The notes under the pieces: model-generated
The model's input: only the letters and a program-made list of their open reading frames with translations
The model's database searches: none
What the model was told of the DNA's origin: nothing
Made by a program: the position numbers and the translations under genes
Assembly (NCBI GenBank): GCA_030323885.1
Contig: CM059200.1
Coordinates: forward strand, 1,107,436 to 1,171,435
DNA from: Branchipolynoe longqiensis
Lineage: Eukaryota; Annelida; Polychaeta; Phyllodocida; Polynoidae
DNA: 64,000 bases
Direction: 5' to 3'
Shown here: positions 40,661 through 50,429 of the stretch, piece by piece
How positions within the stretch are numbered: position 1 is the first letter of the stretch
How the letters are laid out: each line of letters starts with the position of its first letter

Positions 40661-40779
40661 TACCGGGTTAACGAAGTCTGGGAATCTACAGCTCCATCCG
40701 CAATAAAGTAGTCACCCCCCACCCCACCCCCACCCACACCTCCCATGTGCACATCGCTTGGTATTCACGCAGGAAGCCT

Positions 40780-41105
40780 CTAATTTGAACCGGAAGTTGG
40801 CTCGCTGGTTCGGTGGGTGTCGGCGTGTCCTGGTTCGGGCTCGGCGCTGACAAATGACGCTTTAGGGCGGCGGGCTGGCAGAAAGTCATGTCACTGTGCC
40901 CGGCCCCGGCCCCGGCCAGCCCCACCGCGGCCACTTCGGGCCAGCCCGGGCACCCCGGGCACCCCGGGCACCCCGGGCACCCCGGGCACCCCGGGCACCC
41001 CGGGCACCCCGGGAACCCCGGCTCTCTACACGCCGGCTCAGAGCCGCTTGAAACGCCGTTTGACGGCACCCGACTGGAATTTAAATGGGCGCGTGTGAGG
41101 GTGAG
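40780..41105. promoter_or_regulatory. CpG-rich island with ETS site and 9-bp repeat
   Basis: AACCGGAAGTTGG near 40787 is an ETS-type site. CpG is dense through CCCGGCCCCGGCCCC, GGGTGTCGGCGTG and AAACGCCGTTTGACGG. CACCCCGGG repeats eight times at 40947-41015. Reads like a housekeeping promoter island, but no exon or start site is fixed. The Gly-x-Pro peptides in every frame come from the 9-bp repeat. Confidence 0.4.
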
Positions 41106-41167
41106 GGGTGTGTGTGTATGTTAGCGTTCCGAGCGTGTGAGATGGAGGAGGGTGGGGGTGGGGGTGG

Positions 41168-41228
41168 GATGGTTGGTTGGTTGTAGGAGTGTTACGTCCT
41201 GGCAACAGTTAAGGTCATATCAAGACGG
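41168..41228 (-). mobile_element. SINE-A tail fragment at an array edge
   Basis: GGTTGGTTGGTTGTAGGAGT, GTTACGTCCTGGCAACAGTT, AAGGTCATATCAAGACGG, cut off where the GTGGGTGT array begins. Confidence 0.85.
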
Positions 41229-43832
41229 CTGCGAGTGGGATGGTGGTGGAGTGGGGGTGGAGTTGGGGTGAGCGGAGTGGGGACGGGAGGTGTGGGAGGA
41301 GAGGGGGGTGGGGTTCGTGGTCTGAGAGTGTGAGGGGGTGCGCGTGCGTGCCGGGTGCGGGTGGGGGTGGGGGGGGATGGGTATGTCGGCTGAGGGCGGG
41401 GGGATGGGTGTGGGTGCTCGGTGGAGTGGGTGTGGACGTGGAATGGGGGTGGGGGTGGAGTGGGTGTTAGGTGGAGTGGGTGTGGGGGGGAGTGGGTGTG
41501 AATGTTGGTGTGGGTGTGGGTGTTCGGTGGAGTATGTGTGGGTGTGGGTGTTCGGTGGAGTGGGTGTGGGTGTGGAGTGAGTGTGGATGTGGAAGTGGAG
41601 TGAGTGTGGGTGTGGTTGTGGAGGTGGAGTGGTTGTGGTGGACTGAGTATGGAGGTGGAGTGGGTGTGGGGGTGGAGGTGGAGTGGGGGGTATGTGTGGG
41701 TATGGTGGATGTGGAAGTGGAGTGGGTGTGAGTGTGGATGTGGGTGTGGGTGTGGAGGTGGAGTGGAGGGTGGGGGGGGTCAGGCCTAAGTGTTGAAGGT
41801 GTGTGGGGTGGTGGATGGATGAGGCGGGTGGGGGTGGAGTGGGGGTATGTGTGGGTATGGTGGAGGTGGAGTGGGAGTGGGTGTGGGTGTGGGTGGGTGG
41901 GGGGGTGGGGGTGGGGTGTGGGGGGGGGGGTGGGGGTGGGGTGGGGGTGGGGGTGGGTGGGGTGGGGGTGGGGGGTGGGGTGGTGGGGTGGGGGGTGGGT
42001 GGGGTGGGGGTGGGGGGGTGGGGGGTGGGTGGGGTGGGGGGTGGGGGGGGGTGTGGGGGGGGGGTGGGAGGGTGGTGGTGTGGGGTGGTGGGTGGGGGGG
42101 GGTGTGGTGGGTTGGTGGGTGAGGGTGTGGGTGTGGGGGTGGTGTGGGGGGTGGGGGGGGGGAGGGCGGTGTGTGGGGTGTGGGGGTGGTGGATGGAGGG
42201 TGGGGTGGGGGGTGGAGTGGGTGGGTGGTGGGGTGTGGTGGGGGTGGGTGGGGGTGGGTGTGGGTGTGGGTGGAGTGTGGGTGTGAGTGTGGGTGTGGGT
42301 GTGGAGGTGGAGTGGGGGTGGGGGTGGGGGGTGGTGGAGGTTTGGGGTGGTGGAGGGGGTGGGTGGGGGTGGTGGGTGGGGTGTGGGTGGGTGTGGGGTG
42401 GGTGTGAGTGTGGGTGTGGGGTGGGGTGGGTGTGGTGTGGTGGGGTGTGAGAGTGGGTGTGGGTGTGGAGGTGGGTGTGGTTGGGTGGGTGTGGGTGTGG
42501 GGGGTGGGGTGTGGGGTGGGTGTGGGTGGGTGTGAGGTGGGGTGGGGTGGGGGTGGTGGGTGGGGGTGGAGGGTCAGGGCTACGTGTTGAAGGTGTGTGG
42601 GGTGGTGGAGTTGGAGTGGGTGTGGATGTGGATGTGGGTGTGGGTGTGGGTGTGGGTGTGGGTGTGGGTGTGGGTGTGGGTGTGGGTGTGGGTGTGGGTG
42701 TGGGTGTGAGTGTGGGTGTGGGTGTGGAGGTGGAGTGGAGGGTGGGGAGGGTCAGGGCTACGTGTTGAAGGTGTGTGGGGTGGTGGAGTTGGAGTGGGTG
42801 TGGATGTGGATGTGGGTGGGGTGTGGGTGTGGGGTGTGGGTGTGGGTGGTGGGTGTGGGTGGGGTGGGGTGTGAGTGTGGGTGTGGGTGGTGTGGGTGTG
42901 GGTGTGGGGTGGGTGGGTGTGGTGGGGTGTGGGGTGGTGGGGTGGGGAGGGTGGGGGAGGGTGGCGATGTGGGGTGGTGGGTGGGTGGGTGTGGAGGGGT
43001 GGGGGGGGTGTGGGTGGGGGTGGGGGGGTGGGTGTGGGTGTGGGTGGTGGGTGTGGGTGTGGGTGGGTGTGAGTGTGGGGTGGGTGTGGGGTGGTGGAGG
43101 GTGGGGTGGGGTGTGGGTGTGGGTGGTGGGTGGTGGGTGTGGGGTGGGTGGGTGTGGGTGTGAGTGTGGGTGTAGGTGTGGGGTGTGAGTGTGGGTGTGG
43201 GTGTGGGTGGTGTGGGTGTGGGTGTGGAGGTGGAGTGGAGGGTGGGGAGGGTCAGGGCTACGTGTTGAAGGTGTGTGGGGTGGTGGAGTTGGAGTGGGTG
43301 TGGATGTGGATGTGGGTGTGGGTGTGAGTGTGGGTGTGAGTGTAGGTGTGGATGTGGGTGTGGGTGTGGGTGTGGGTTTGAGTGTGGGTGTGGGTGTGGT
43401 GTGGTGGAGTGTAGGTGGGAGGGTGGGAGGTGGGTGGGGTAGGTGTGTGGGGAGGTGGGTGTGGGGGTGGGTGGGTAGGGTTGGAGGTGTGGGTGTGGAT
43501 GTTGGAGTGGTGGGTGTGGGGTGTGGGTGTGGGTGTGGGTGTGGGTGTGAGTGTGAGTGTAGGTGTGGATGTGGGTGTGGGTGTGAGTGTGGGTGTGAGT
43601 GTAGGTGTGGATGTGGGTGTGAGTGTGGGTGTGAGTGTAGGTGTGGATGTGGGTGTGAGTGTGGGTGTGGAGGGTGGGGAGGGTCAGGGCTAAGTGTTGA
43701 AGGTGTATGGGGTGGTGGATGGATGACGCGGGTGGTGAGTTAGTAGTCTGGGTGTGGGGTGTCGGGTGGGTGGTGGGGGGTGACGTGTGGGGGGTGGAGG
43801 ATTAGTGACGTGGGAATGTGGGGTGGTGGTGG
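41229..43832 (+). repeat. GTGTGGGTGTGG array with a longer marker unit, 2.6 kb
   Basis: Mainly GTGGGT, GTGTGG and GGTGGG words. A marker, GGGTCAGGGCTACGTGTTGA followed by AGGTGTGTGGGGTGGTGGA, recurs at about 41778, 42575, 42751, 43251 and 43683, spaced 797, 176, 500 and 432, so segments of very different length have been amplified between markers. G-rich on the plus strand throughout. Confidence 0.95.
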
Positions 43833-43857
43833 CCGTACAGCTGTGGGTGGGTGTGGG

Positions 43858-43925
43858 TTAGACTACAGCTGGCTTCGAACTGACGACCTACTGTGCAGGA
43901 ATTCTTTCCTTTCACTAATCCTTTA
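43858..43925 (-). mobile_element. SINE head fragment at the right array edge
   Basis: AGACTACAGCTGGCTTCGAA, CTGACGACCTACTGTGCAGG: a reverse tRNA-like head related to those at 10870 and 14880. The large array is thus bordered by a SINE tail on its left and a SINE head on its right, both on the minus strand. Confidence 0.55.
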
Positions 43926-43941
43926 GGACATATACCTACCA

Positions 43942-44265
43942 TTCCGACCCGGCACGGTGGCCGAATTGGTAGAGCGCAGGCCTCTCGTGAGAGGGATGGT
44001 GAGTTCGATTCCTGTTTGAGTCAAACAAAAAATTTACAAAATTGATACTTGTCGCTTCCTAACTTGGTGCTCGGCATTAACAGGATAGGGTAAGGACTGG
44101 TTAGCTCAGTCCCATGATAATATGACTGAGTCGGATATCAGGCCATGGTGGTGGTGGCCGGATTTCCCAGTAGGGCAGAACTATAAAGTCGCCATAAGTG
44201 TGCACTGTCACAAGTCGGTACCCGTCCTGATATAACCTTAGATGTTTCCAGGACATAACATTCTC
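43942..44265 (+). mobile_element. SINE-A, full length
   Basis: Best-preserved head: A box GGTGGCCGAATTGGTAGAGC, B box GAGTTCGATTCCTG at about 44000-44013. All body blocks follow, with AACTATAAAGTCGCCATAAG and tail GATGTTTCCAGGACATAACA. An internal RNA polymerase III promoter looks intact. Confidence 0.9.
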
Positions 44266-44399
44266 GAGCTGTTCAGTTAATACCGAGTTAAACATTAAAC
44301 GGGTAGGTCCTATGACCTTAAAATGTGTGACCTTTACGCCCATTGGTATGTCCAAACTGAACCAGCCGACACCAGGGGTCGCCACCAGTATCTCCTCTG
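44266..44399 (+). repeat. Empty-site paralogue of the MITE locus at 45589
   Basis: ACATTAAACGGGTAGGTCCT, GGTATGTCCAAACTGAACC, AGCCGACACCAGGGGTCGCC and ACCAGTATCTCCTC match 45530-45588 joined directly to 45906-45940. The MITE is absent here. Confidence 0.8.
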
Positions 44400-44725
44400 A
44401 CAGCAGCCATATTGCGGGACTATGTCCGCTGAAGTAACCAATCAGAATCGACGCGTGACTTCGCACTCACAATGCCACACACCGCCGCCCCACGATCCTT
44501 TGTTGGCCACAGACATCACGTGACGAACCACCCAGACCAATCAGGGCGCGGCGTGGCATTCTCTGTGGGATCTAATTCCGCGCATTCCACTGCGCATGTT
44601 GCTTGTGTGTGCTTGTATCTCCATGGGACCGTTGCCAAGGTCACGCTCAAGGTCATGCTGGCGATGCTTCCGGTAATGAAGCTGCGCACGCAGGTGCTGT
44701 TGCATTGTGGGGTGGAGTTAGAACC
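44400..44725. promoter_or_regulatory. CpG-rich promoter-like island
   Basis: TAACCAATCAGAATCG near 44437 and GACCAATCAGGGCGCG near 44537 (two CCAAT boxes), CATCACGTGACG near 44516 (E-box), ACTGCGCATGTTG near 44590 (NRF1-like), and GCTTCCGGTAATG near 44667 (ETS on the other strand). Direction and start site are not fixed; no linked exon found. Confidence 0.45.
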
Positions 44726-44817
44726 AACCGGCACGCAGGCAAGTAGCTGGTGAAATGACCATTACCTACCGGACACAGGCGCAGGGTGCTTTTAATCACC
44801 CATCGCATGCTTTGTTT

Positions 44818-44868
44818 TGTTTCATGACCTTAGATGTTTTCAGGATGTAAAACCCCAATAGACAAACA
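44818..44868 (+). mobile_element. SINE-A tail fragment
   Basis: CATGACCTTAGATGTTTTCA, GGATGTAAAACCCCAATAGA, CAAACAAA. Confidence 0.8.
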
Positions 44869-44936
44869 AAGCAGTCGGGGAAGAAATTGCTGGAGGTGGT
44901 GTCGCCGTAGCAAGCAGGAAAGTTGTTCTGGCAACA

Positions 44937-45262
44937 GTGGTTGGTTGTTGGAGGTTTCTGTCCTGGCAACATCAAAGGTTATATCAGGACAGGTACTAAC
45001 TTGCGACTGCGCGCACTCATGGTGACTTCATAGCACTGCCCCACTAGGAAATCAGGCCACCATGACCTGATATCCCACTCAGTTACATTATCCGTACTCT
45101 GACCTAACCAGTCATTGCCCTATCCTATTAATGCTGAGCGCCTGGCTTGGTAACAACAAGTATCAATTTTATAAGTCAATGGTTTGACTTGACTGGGACG
45201 CAAACTCACGAACATAGGCATGTGAGGCCTGCAGTCTCCCGATTCGGCTACCACGCCCAGTT
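44937..45262 (-). mobile_element. SINE-A, nearly full length
   Basis: Reverse tail GATGTTGCCAGGACAGAAAC, body complete with a small deletion near GCCACCATGACC, head ending CGATTCGGCTACCACGCCCA on the plus strand. Confidence 0.9.
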
Positions 45263-45588
45263 TCTGGCAACAGCTGCATCGGCAGTTTGTCCGATAATAA
45301 GACCTTAGGTACTTATCAAGTGGTGCAACAGTAGTGTGACCTATTAAGTCATGTTACAGTGTTGCTGTCGAACCTACAAACTCCTCTGCGGGAAGCCATT
45401 GCTCATCTCATTTGGCAATACTGTCCAGTCACTAATTCTTACCGAAATCTACCTACCATTCCTGGCAGGTAGTCATTCAATTAATGTAGAATATAGTACA
45501 ACCGATTATATAGATATTATTTATCGAACTAACATTAAACAGGCATCACCTATGACCTCTATGCTCTGTGGTATGTCCAAACTGAACC
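45263..45588. other. No gene; left flank of MITE
   Basis: From about 45525 it is the paralogue of 44280-44363. A 100-codon frame at 45351-45653 crosses into the MITE and is therefore not a gene. Confidence 0.5.
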
Positions 45589-45905
45589 TGGGCTGCGTTC
45601 AGGGTGCGCCTCCGAGACGTCGCAGGGAAATCCCTGATGTCATGCTAGTCTGAACGGCAAAAGGAGTTGGTCAGCTGGAAAATGGCCGCCTCCATAGGCG
45701 GCAGCCATTTGCGATGGAAAAGTAGGGCTCCGATTGGCTGAAACCACTGAATACGGCAGCCATTTTCGAGGCACTTTTTGTCTCCTGTCTGAAATAGCAA
45801 GCATCTCCAAGACGTCTCCGAGATGCACCCTGAACCGAAATAGGCCAAAAGGTGTCTCCGAGACGTCTCCGAGACGTCGCGGAGGCGAGCCCTGAACACG
45901 GCCCA
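45589..45905 (+). mobile_element. MITE with TGGGC(C/T)G(C/T)GTTCAGGG ends
   Basis: 317 bases. Left end TGGGCTGCGTTCAGGGTGCG then CCTCCGAGACGTC; right end in reverse TGGGCCGTGTTCAGGGCTCG then CCTCCGCGACGTC, about 33 of 38 positions alike. Exact borders come from the empty site at 44363/44364. Inside, AAAATGGCCGCCTCCATAGG and CGGCAGCCATTT form a hairpin of YY1-like words, with a third copy CGGCAGCCATTTTCG near 45751, and GAGACGTCTCCGAGACGTC is itself palindromic. No coding capacity. Confidence 0.9.
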
Positions 45906-46409
45906 GCTGACACCAGATGTTGCCACTGGTATCTCCCACCATGGCCATTAAAAGACAAACGCATCTTCAGTCAGGACAATGTTACAGTTGACCCTCACAA
46001 TTCTGGATTACTTCATTCCCAGCACTCAATTATCCGATTAGCGAGACTGTTAAATAAAGGGTTTATCTTTTGATGGATTTGATGAATAAAATGAATAGCG
46101 GCAATCTTCCCCAGTCGCAGATTATTGAGTCAGAAGTGAGATTTTCACGCAAAACATGGATCGGCCAATAAAATCTGACGTATTGGATTATATTACATTG
46201 AGAAAATTTCCTAAAAGTGGTAAAAACTAAAATTAAAGAAAAGGTAAATGCATTATTCCATATAGAATATCAAAGCTCCGTGTAAATACATGTTTTAAAT
46301 GATCAAAACGCCAGGTTTTCCTCTGGGTTTTATATCAAATAGAAAGTCATCCAGTGGGAGTATGAACTATTATGTGCCCTGTACAAATCTAAAACTACGG
46401 ATTTTCATT
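45906..46409. other. No gene; AT-rich
   Basis: First 40 bases continue the paralogous flank. The rest shows no recognised repeats or exon signals. Confidence 0.4.
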
Positions 46410-47019
46410 ATGGTGCAGTCACACTACGACGTGTTGGCCCGGCGTTGGACAACGCGTGGCAACGTGTTGGGTTTTTGGGCGAAACGTCGGGACGCGTCGA
46501 GACCCGTTACAAACGCGTTATGAACGCGTTACTGGCGCGTCGGTACACGTCGGTACACTTTGAGTGACCGGTCGCTTTGATACAACGCGTCGGCGCGCGT
46601 CGCCCAGCGCCGAAAGTTTTGTGCTTGCACAACACTTTCGGCGCTGCCCGATGCGCGGCGACGTGTTGCGGGCCGTCGATAACACGTCCACAACACGTTG
46701 ATAACACGCTTGCAACTCACCGACTTGGTTTAACGCGCTGGCGACACGCCGATAACGCGTTGAAAACACGCTTGCAACCCGCCAACTTGGTTTAACACGC
46801 TCGCGACACGTGGATAACACGGCGATAATGCGTCGATAAGACCGTGGGAACGCGGCGCAACTTTTTAGAATAACATGCCAGCAACGCGCTGCCAACACGC
46901 TGCGCTGTGTCGAGTTTTTCGCAAAACACGCCGAAAAGTTTGACGTTTCTCGACGCGTTGAATATATTTAAGCGCGTTGGCGGCACGCCGGAATACACGT
47001 CGTAGTGTGACTGCTCCAT
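46410..47019. mobile_element. GTCACA-ended hairpin element, ACACGCTGGCAAC type
   Basis: 610 bases bounded by ATGGTGCAGTCACACTACGA (left) and, in reverse, ATGGAGCAGTCACACTACGA (right), continuing CGTGT on both: 24 of 25 positions match. The interior is a dense mix of AACACG, GCGTTG and CGACACG words. A strong stem lies at 46605-46645: CAGCGCCGAAAGTTTTGTG, CTTG, CACAACACTTTCGGCGCTG (18 of 19). No open frame of interest. Confidence 0.85.
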
Positions 47020-47527
47020 TAGATTCATTGATTTGCGCATGTTCAGACTATTTTGCTATTCACTATTGTCCTATATTCGTATAAATAAATTAAAAAAAAC
47101 ATTCCATTGAGTAAGATAAACAGACACTTTGCATTTGCAGAGAGCCAAGGTGGGCTGGTTTCCATAAGACCCACAAATGTATTTATTAAAGGGCAAATGT
47201 AGGGTGCAAATGGGCTGAGAGAGTAAGGTGAGTGGGGTAGACCCCGGAGGAGCTGACGGGTATTTCCCTTCAACACAGTAGACCAGTGCTCCTTCAGGCT
47301 ACCTTACCCACACCACCTCTGGCCTCGCCCCTGAGGATACAGTCGGTGGCGGTAGATACAGAGAAGCATCACATTTATAATAATATTCACCTAAGTTCTT
47401 ATACATTAGATACTTTCATTGATTCGATCAACCAGAAGACCCAAAACCTCACCCCTCCTGCACCAAAGGAATCAATTTATATTATAGTTGCACAGTCCGA
47501 TGATTTTGAGTTTCTGACATTTAGATA
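47020..47527. other. Sequence with one weak candidate frame
   Basis: A frame at 47286-47528 ends in ...KESIYIIVAQSDDFEFLTFR, with a composition more protein-like than most frames here. I do not recognise it and see no convincing splice pair, so I leave it uncalled. Confidence 0.3.
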
Positions 47528-47848
47528 GATATGTGGTGTTTTCTGTGGTGGAGTGGTTAGAGTGTCTGACTTTTTTCTAGGTCGGACTCCTAACCTGAAG
47601 GTCAGTGGTTAAATTCCCCATGGCCCACACCTCTGCCAATTTGGATTTCCACCGCCGTGTATAGCTTACAGCGTCATCAAAGGCTAGTTGCTCTCATACC
47701 ATGACTATGTGGTGTGGGAGGTTAAAAATCCCTTGGGTCGGTAAAAGTGTGTAGGCTCGGGCTTTCTATCGACAAACTGTCTAATGGTGAAAACAAGTCT
47801 ATTCAGACTTATCCATGATAGGCAGTATAAATCTTCAAGAAAGAAATG
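47528..47848 (+). mobile_element. SINE-C, longest copy
   Basis: A box GTGGTGGAGTGGTTAGAGTG, B box region CAGTGGTTAAATTCCCC near 47603, CCAATTTGGATTTCCACCGC, GGTGTGGGAGGTTAAAAATC, GGGCTTTCTATCGACAAACT, AATGGTGAAAACAAGTC and TTATCCATGATAGGCAGTAT. About 320 bases. Confidence 0.9.
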
Positions 47849-47849
47849 T

Positions 47850-48270
47850 TAGATTGATCGTTATAATCTACCTTACTCTAGTTTGAAATAACTTTTATTT
47901 TAAATGGTTAACTTTTGAGATATTTGAAGTCAAAACATGCACAATTTATTTTGGCAATGCGTTTCTGCAGTAAACAGCTAGTAAGACGTTCTATTAAATT
48001 GCCTCAGTATTCCCTCCGATGTGGCACCAGTATCACAGTTAGATACATATATTCAAATATAGACAACATTTATTTTGGCAAGCATCCCGAAACTATCACA
48101 CAATACGCTTCTGCAGTAAAAGGTTCTATTACATTTTCTCAGTATTCCCTTCGATGTGGCGACAAATATTTAATAAGTGCACCAATACCTAAGTTATATA
48201 CGTATAATCAAATATAGATAATTATTTTGCTTTTGAAAATTTGATGTTTTAATCGGACTATGAACTTCTA
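47850..48270 (+). mobile_element. Rep1, copy 4, with internal duplication
   Basis: GTTAGATTGATCGTTATAAT start, AACTTTTATTTTAAATGG, GAGATATTTGAAGTCAAAAC. A segment (CGTTTCTGCAGTAAA ... CAGTATTCCCT ... AATATAGA) occurs twice, at 47960-48063 and 48105-48218, so this copy is longer. Ends GGACTATGAACTTCTAA. Confidence 0.8.
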
Positions 48271-48831
48271 AATCAATTATATCGTGCATCACGAAGCCGC
48301 ACCGACGACTCCAACAGGTTCCAATGAATTGACCTGAAAGCAGACGACATTCTGCTACAGCAGACGACATTTGCTAAACTAGTGGTGACTGTGGCGCAGA
48401 GATCCCACCTGAATCTAGAAGCCATGGCCCCCAGAACTAATGCACCAGCTACGAAACTAACTCCCCATTCAGCGTCAATCAGAGACCTGAGGCCCGGGGC
48501 AGGCCCGCACCATGAATAATAAAGTCGCACCGGTCGCCTGCTCATCGGCACTGCTTCATTATACAGCTTCTTGCCCATCCCTACTTACTCATCCAGGTTC
48601 TATGTTCAGAGAGACACCTTCGCACAGCATCTTCTTCTGGTTTATAAAGAAATATGTGTATAAATGTAAACATGTATAAATATCTAGATGTATAGACGTA
48701 CAGGTGTATAGACATAGAAAGAGGTAAAGACAGAAAAAAACAGCAACAGCGACAGAGAGAAAGAACTAGAGCGATAGACAGAGTGGAATGGCCTTTGCAA
48801 TAACTCCAGTGTTTCTTATGGTTATTTGTAT
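48271..48831. other. No gene; two satellite words
   Basis: GCAGACGACATT at 48340-48351 and again at 48360-48371. AT-rich with TAGA words after 48640. No exon pair recognised. Confidence 0.45.
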
Positions 48832-49121
48832 TTAGTCATATCAGGACGGGTACCGACTTGTGACAGTGCACACTCATGGTGACTTTATAGTGCTGTCCCA
48901 CTGGGAAATCAGGCCACCGGCACCATGACCTGATATCCCACTCAGTCAGATTAACCTGACACTCGGCTAACCATTCCTAGCAATATCGTATTAATGCCAA
49001 GTGCCAGGCTAGGAAGTGACAAGTATCAATTTTAAAGTCATTGGTTTGACTCGACCAGGGTTCGGACCCCCCGATCTCCCAAAACAGGAGAGAGCTCAAC
49101 TCATTCGGCCATCCCGTCTGG
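48832..49121 (-). mobile_element. SINE-A, tail end missing
   Basis: Starts within the tail at AGTCATATCAGGACGGGTAC, body complete, head GGGTTCGGACCCCCCGATCT and ATTCGGCCATCCCGTCTGG, then directly the 12-bp array. Confidence 0.9.
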
Positions 49122-49952
49122 TGAACCAGCAAGGAACCAGCAAGGAACCAGCAGGAACCATCAAGGAACCATCAAGGAACCGGCAAGGAACCGGAAAGGA
49201 ACCGACAAGGAACCATCAATGAACCAGCAAGGAACCAGCAAGGAACCAGCATGGAACCAGCAAGGAACCATCAAGGAACCAGAATGTAGCCAGCAAGGAA
49301 CCAGTAAGGAACCAGCAAGGAACCCGCAGGAACCATCAAGGAACCAGCAAGGAACGGGAACGGAAACGGGAAGGAACTAGCAAGGAACCGGCAAGGAACC
49401 AGCAAGGAACCAGCAAGGAACCAGCAAGGAAGCAGCACTGAAGCAGCAATGAAGCAGCAATGAAGCAGCAAGGAACCAGCAAGGAACCACCAATGAAGCC
49501 ACAAGGAATCAGCAAGGAACCAGCAAGGAACCAGCGAGGAACCAGCGAGGAACCAGCAAGGAACCAGCGAGGAACCAGCAAGGTACCAGCAAGGAACCAG
49601 CAATGAAGCAGCAATGAAGCAGCAAGGAACCAGCAAGGACCCACCAAAGAAGCCACAAGGAATCAGCAAGGAACCAGCAAGGAACCAGCAAGGAACCAGC
49701 AAGGAACCAGCGAGGAACCAGCAAGGAACCAGCGAGGAACCAGCAAGGTACCAGCAAGGAACCAGCAATGAAGCAGCACTGAAGCAGCAAGGACCCACCA
49801 ATGAAGCCACAAGGAATCAGCACAGAACCAGCAAGGAACCAGCAAGGAACCTGCAAGGAACCAGCAAGGAACCAGCAAGGAACCATCGATGAACCAGCAA
49901 GGAACCAGTAAGGAACCACCAATGAAGCAGCAAGGAACCAGCAAGGAACCAA
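49122..49952 (+). repeat. 12-bp array, AACCAGCAAGGA
   Basis: About 68 copies of AACCAGCAAGGA with AATGAAGCAGCA and AACCATCAAGGA variants. A long segment, roughly 49440-49610, is repeated at 49607-49790 (AGCAGCAATGAAGCAGC, CACAAGGAATCAGCAAGG), giving a higher-order unit. Twelve is a multiple of three, so all frames stay open (GSLLVPCWFLA on minus, KEPARNQQGTS on plus); no gene. Confidence 0.97.
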
Positions 49953-50429
49953 TTGTTCCAACATCAGGCAATGTCCTTCCCTGACTGACATCATAACTGT
50001 CGACCAGTACAGGTAGGCTTTACCACTTGTTATTACCGTTCGGATGAAGGTGTGGCAATCTTGACTTTATATGAATAAATAAGAAATTGATGATGGGATT
50101 AAAAATATATATCCAGTTGAACTTTTTGAAACAAAGCTGTGTAAAATAAATTAAGTTTTGAATTTCCTAGCATTACATGTCCCTGCCCCTCCCTCTTTGT
50201 CGCACCCCGTCACTAATTACTCACCTCACCTAGACAGACAACAAACCATATGTATGAACAACCTTTTATCGGCTCTGGTGTTAAGGGCGGGGTTCAGGTT
50301 AGCTAATGCCGGTGTTGGAAAATGGATCACGGAGTATGTATGAGGCCAAAGCACAGTGGCGTTAGCTAACCTATCCGTTATTTAAAGATTTGGGGAACCT
50401 CGCTGAGCCTATTGCCGGCGAGCAACGCT
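49953..50429. other. No gene recognised
   Basis: Mixed sequence; no exon-like pair or repeats identified. Confidence 0.35.

Noticed and set aside
40817..41124. Collagen-like Gly-x-Pro peptides
   Set aside because: The 9-bp CACCCCGGG repeat gives Gly-x-Pro in several frames and on both strands; only eight triplets and no collagen context.
43942..44020. Functional tRNA genes at SINE heads (also 3828, 12120, 34030, 60218)
   Set aside because: A and B boxes are present, but acceptor stems do not pair and each head is fused to a SINE body.
45351..45964. Frames of 93-102 codons around 45640-45960
   Set aside because: They lie in the MITE and its terminal inverted repeats, in competing frames.
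5460..48372. GCAGACGAC read as codons for the ADD of a reverse transcriptase YADD motif
   Set aside because: True only at 20803-20814, where TAT precedes it in a readable RT frame. Elsewhere the preceding codon is not Tyr/Phe and the frames close at once.
49271..49994. GSLLVPCWFLAGSLLVPCWF repeat protein resembling a membrane protein
   Set aside because: Direct translation of the 12-bp AACCAGCAAGGA array; every frame is open.
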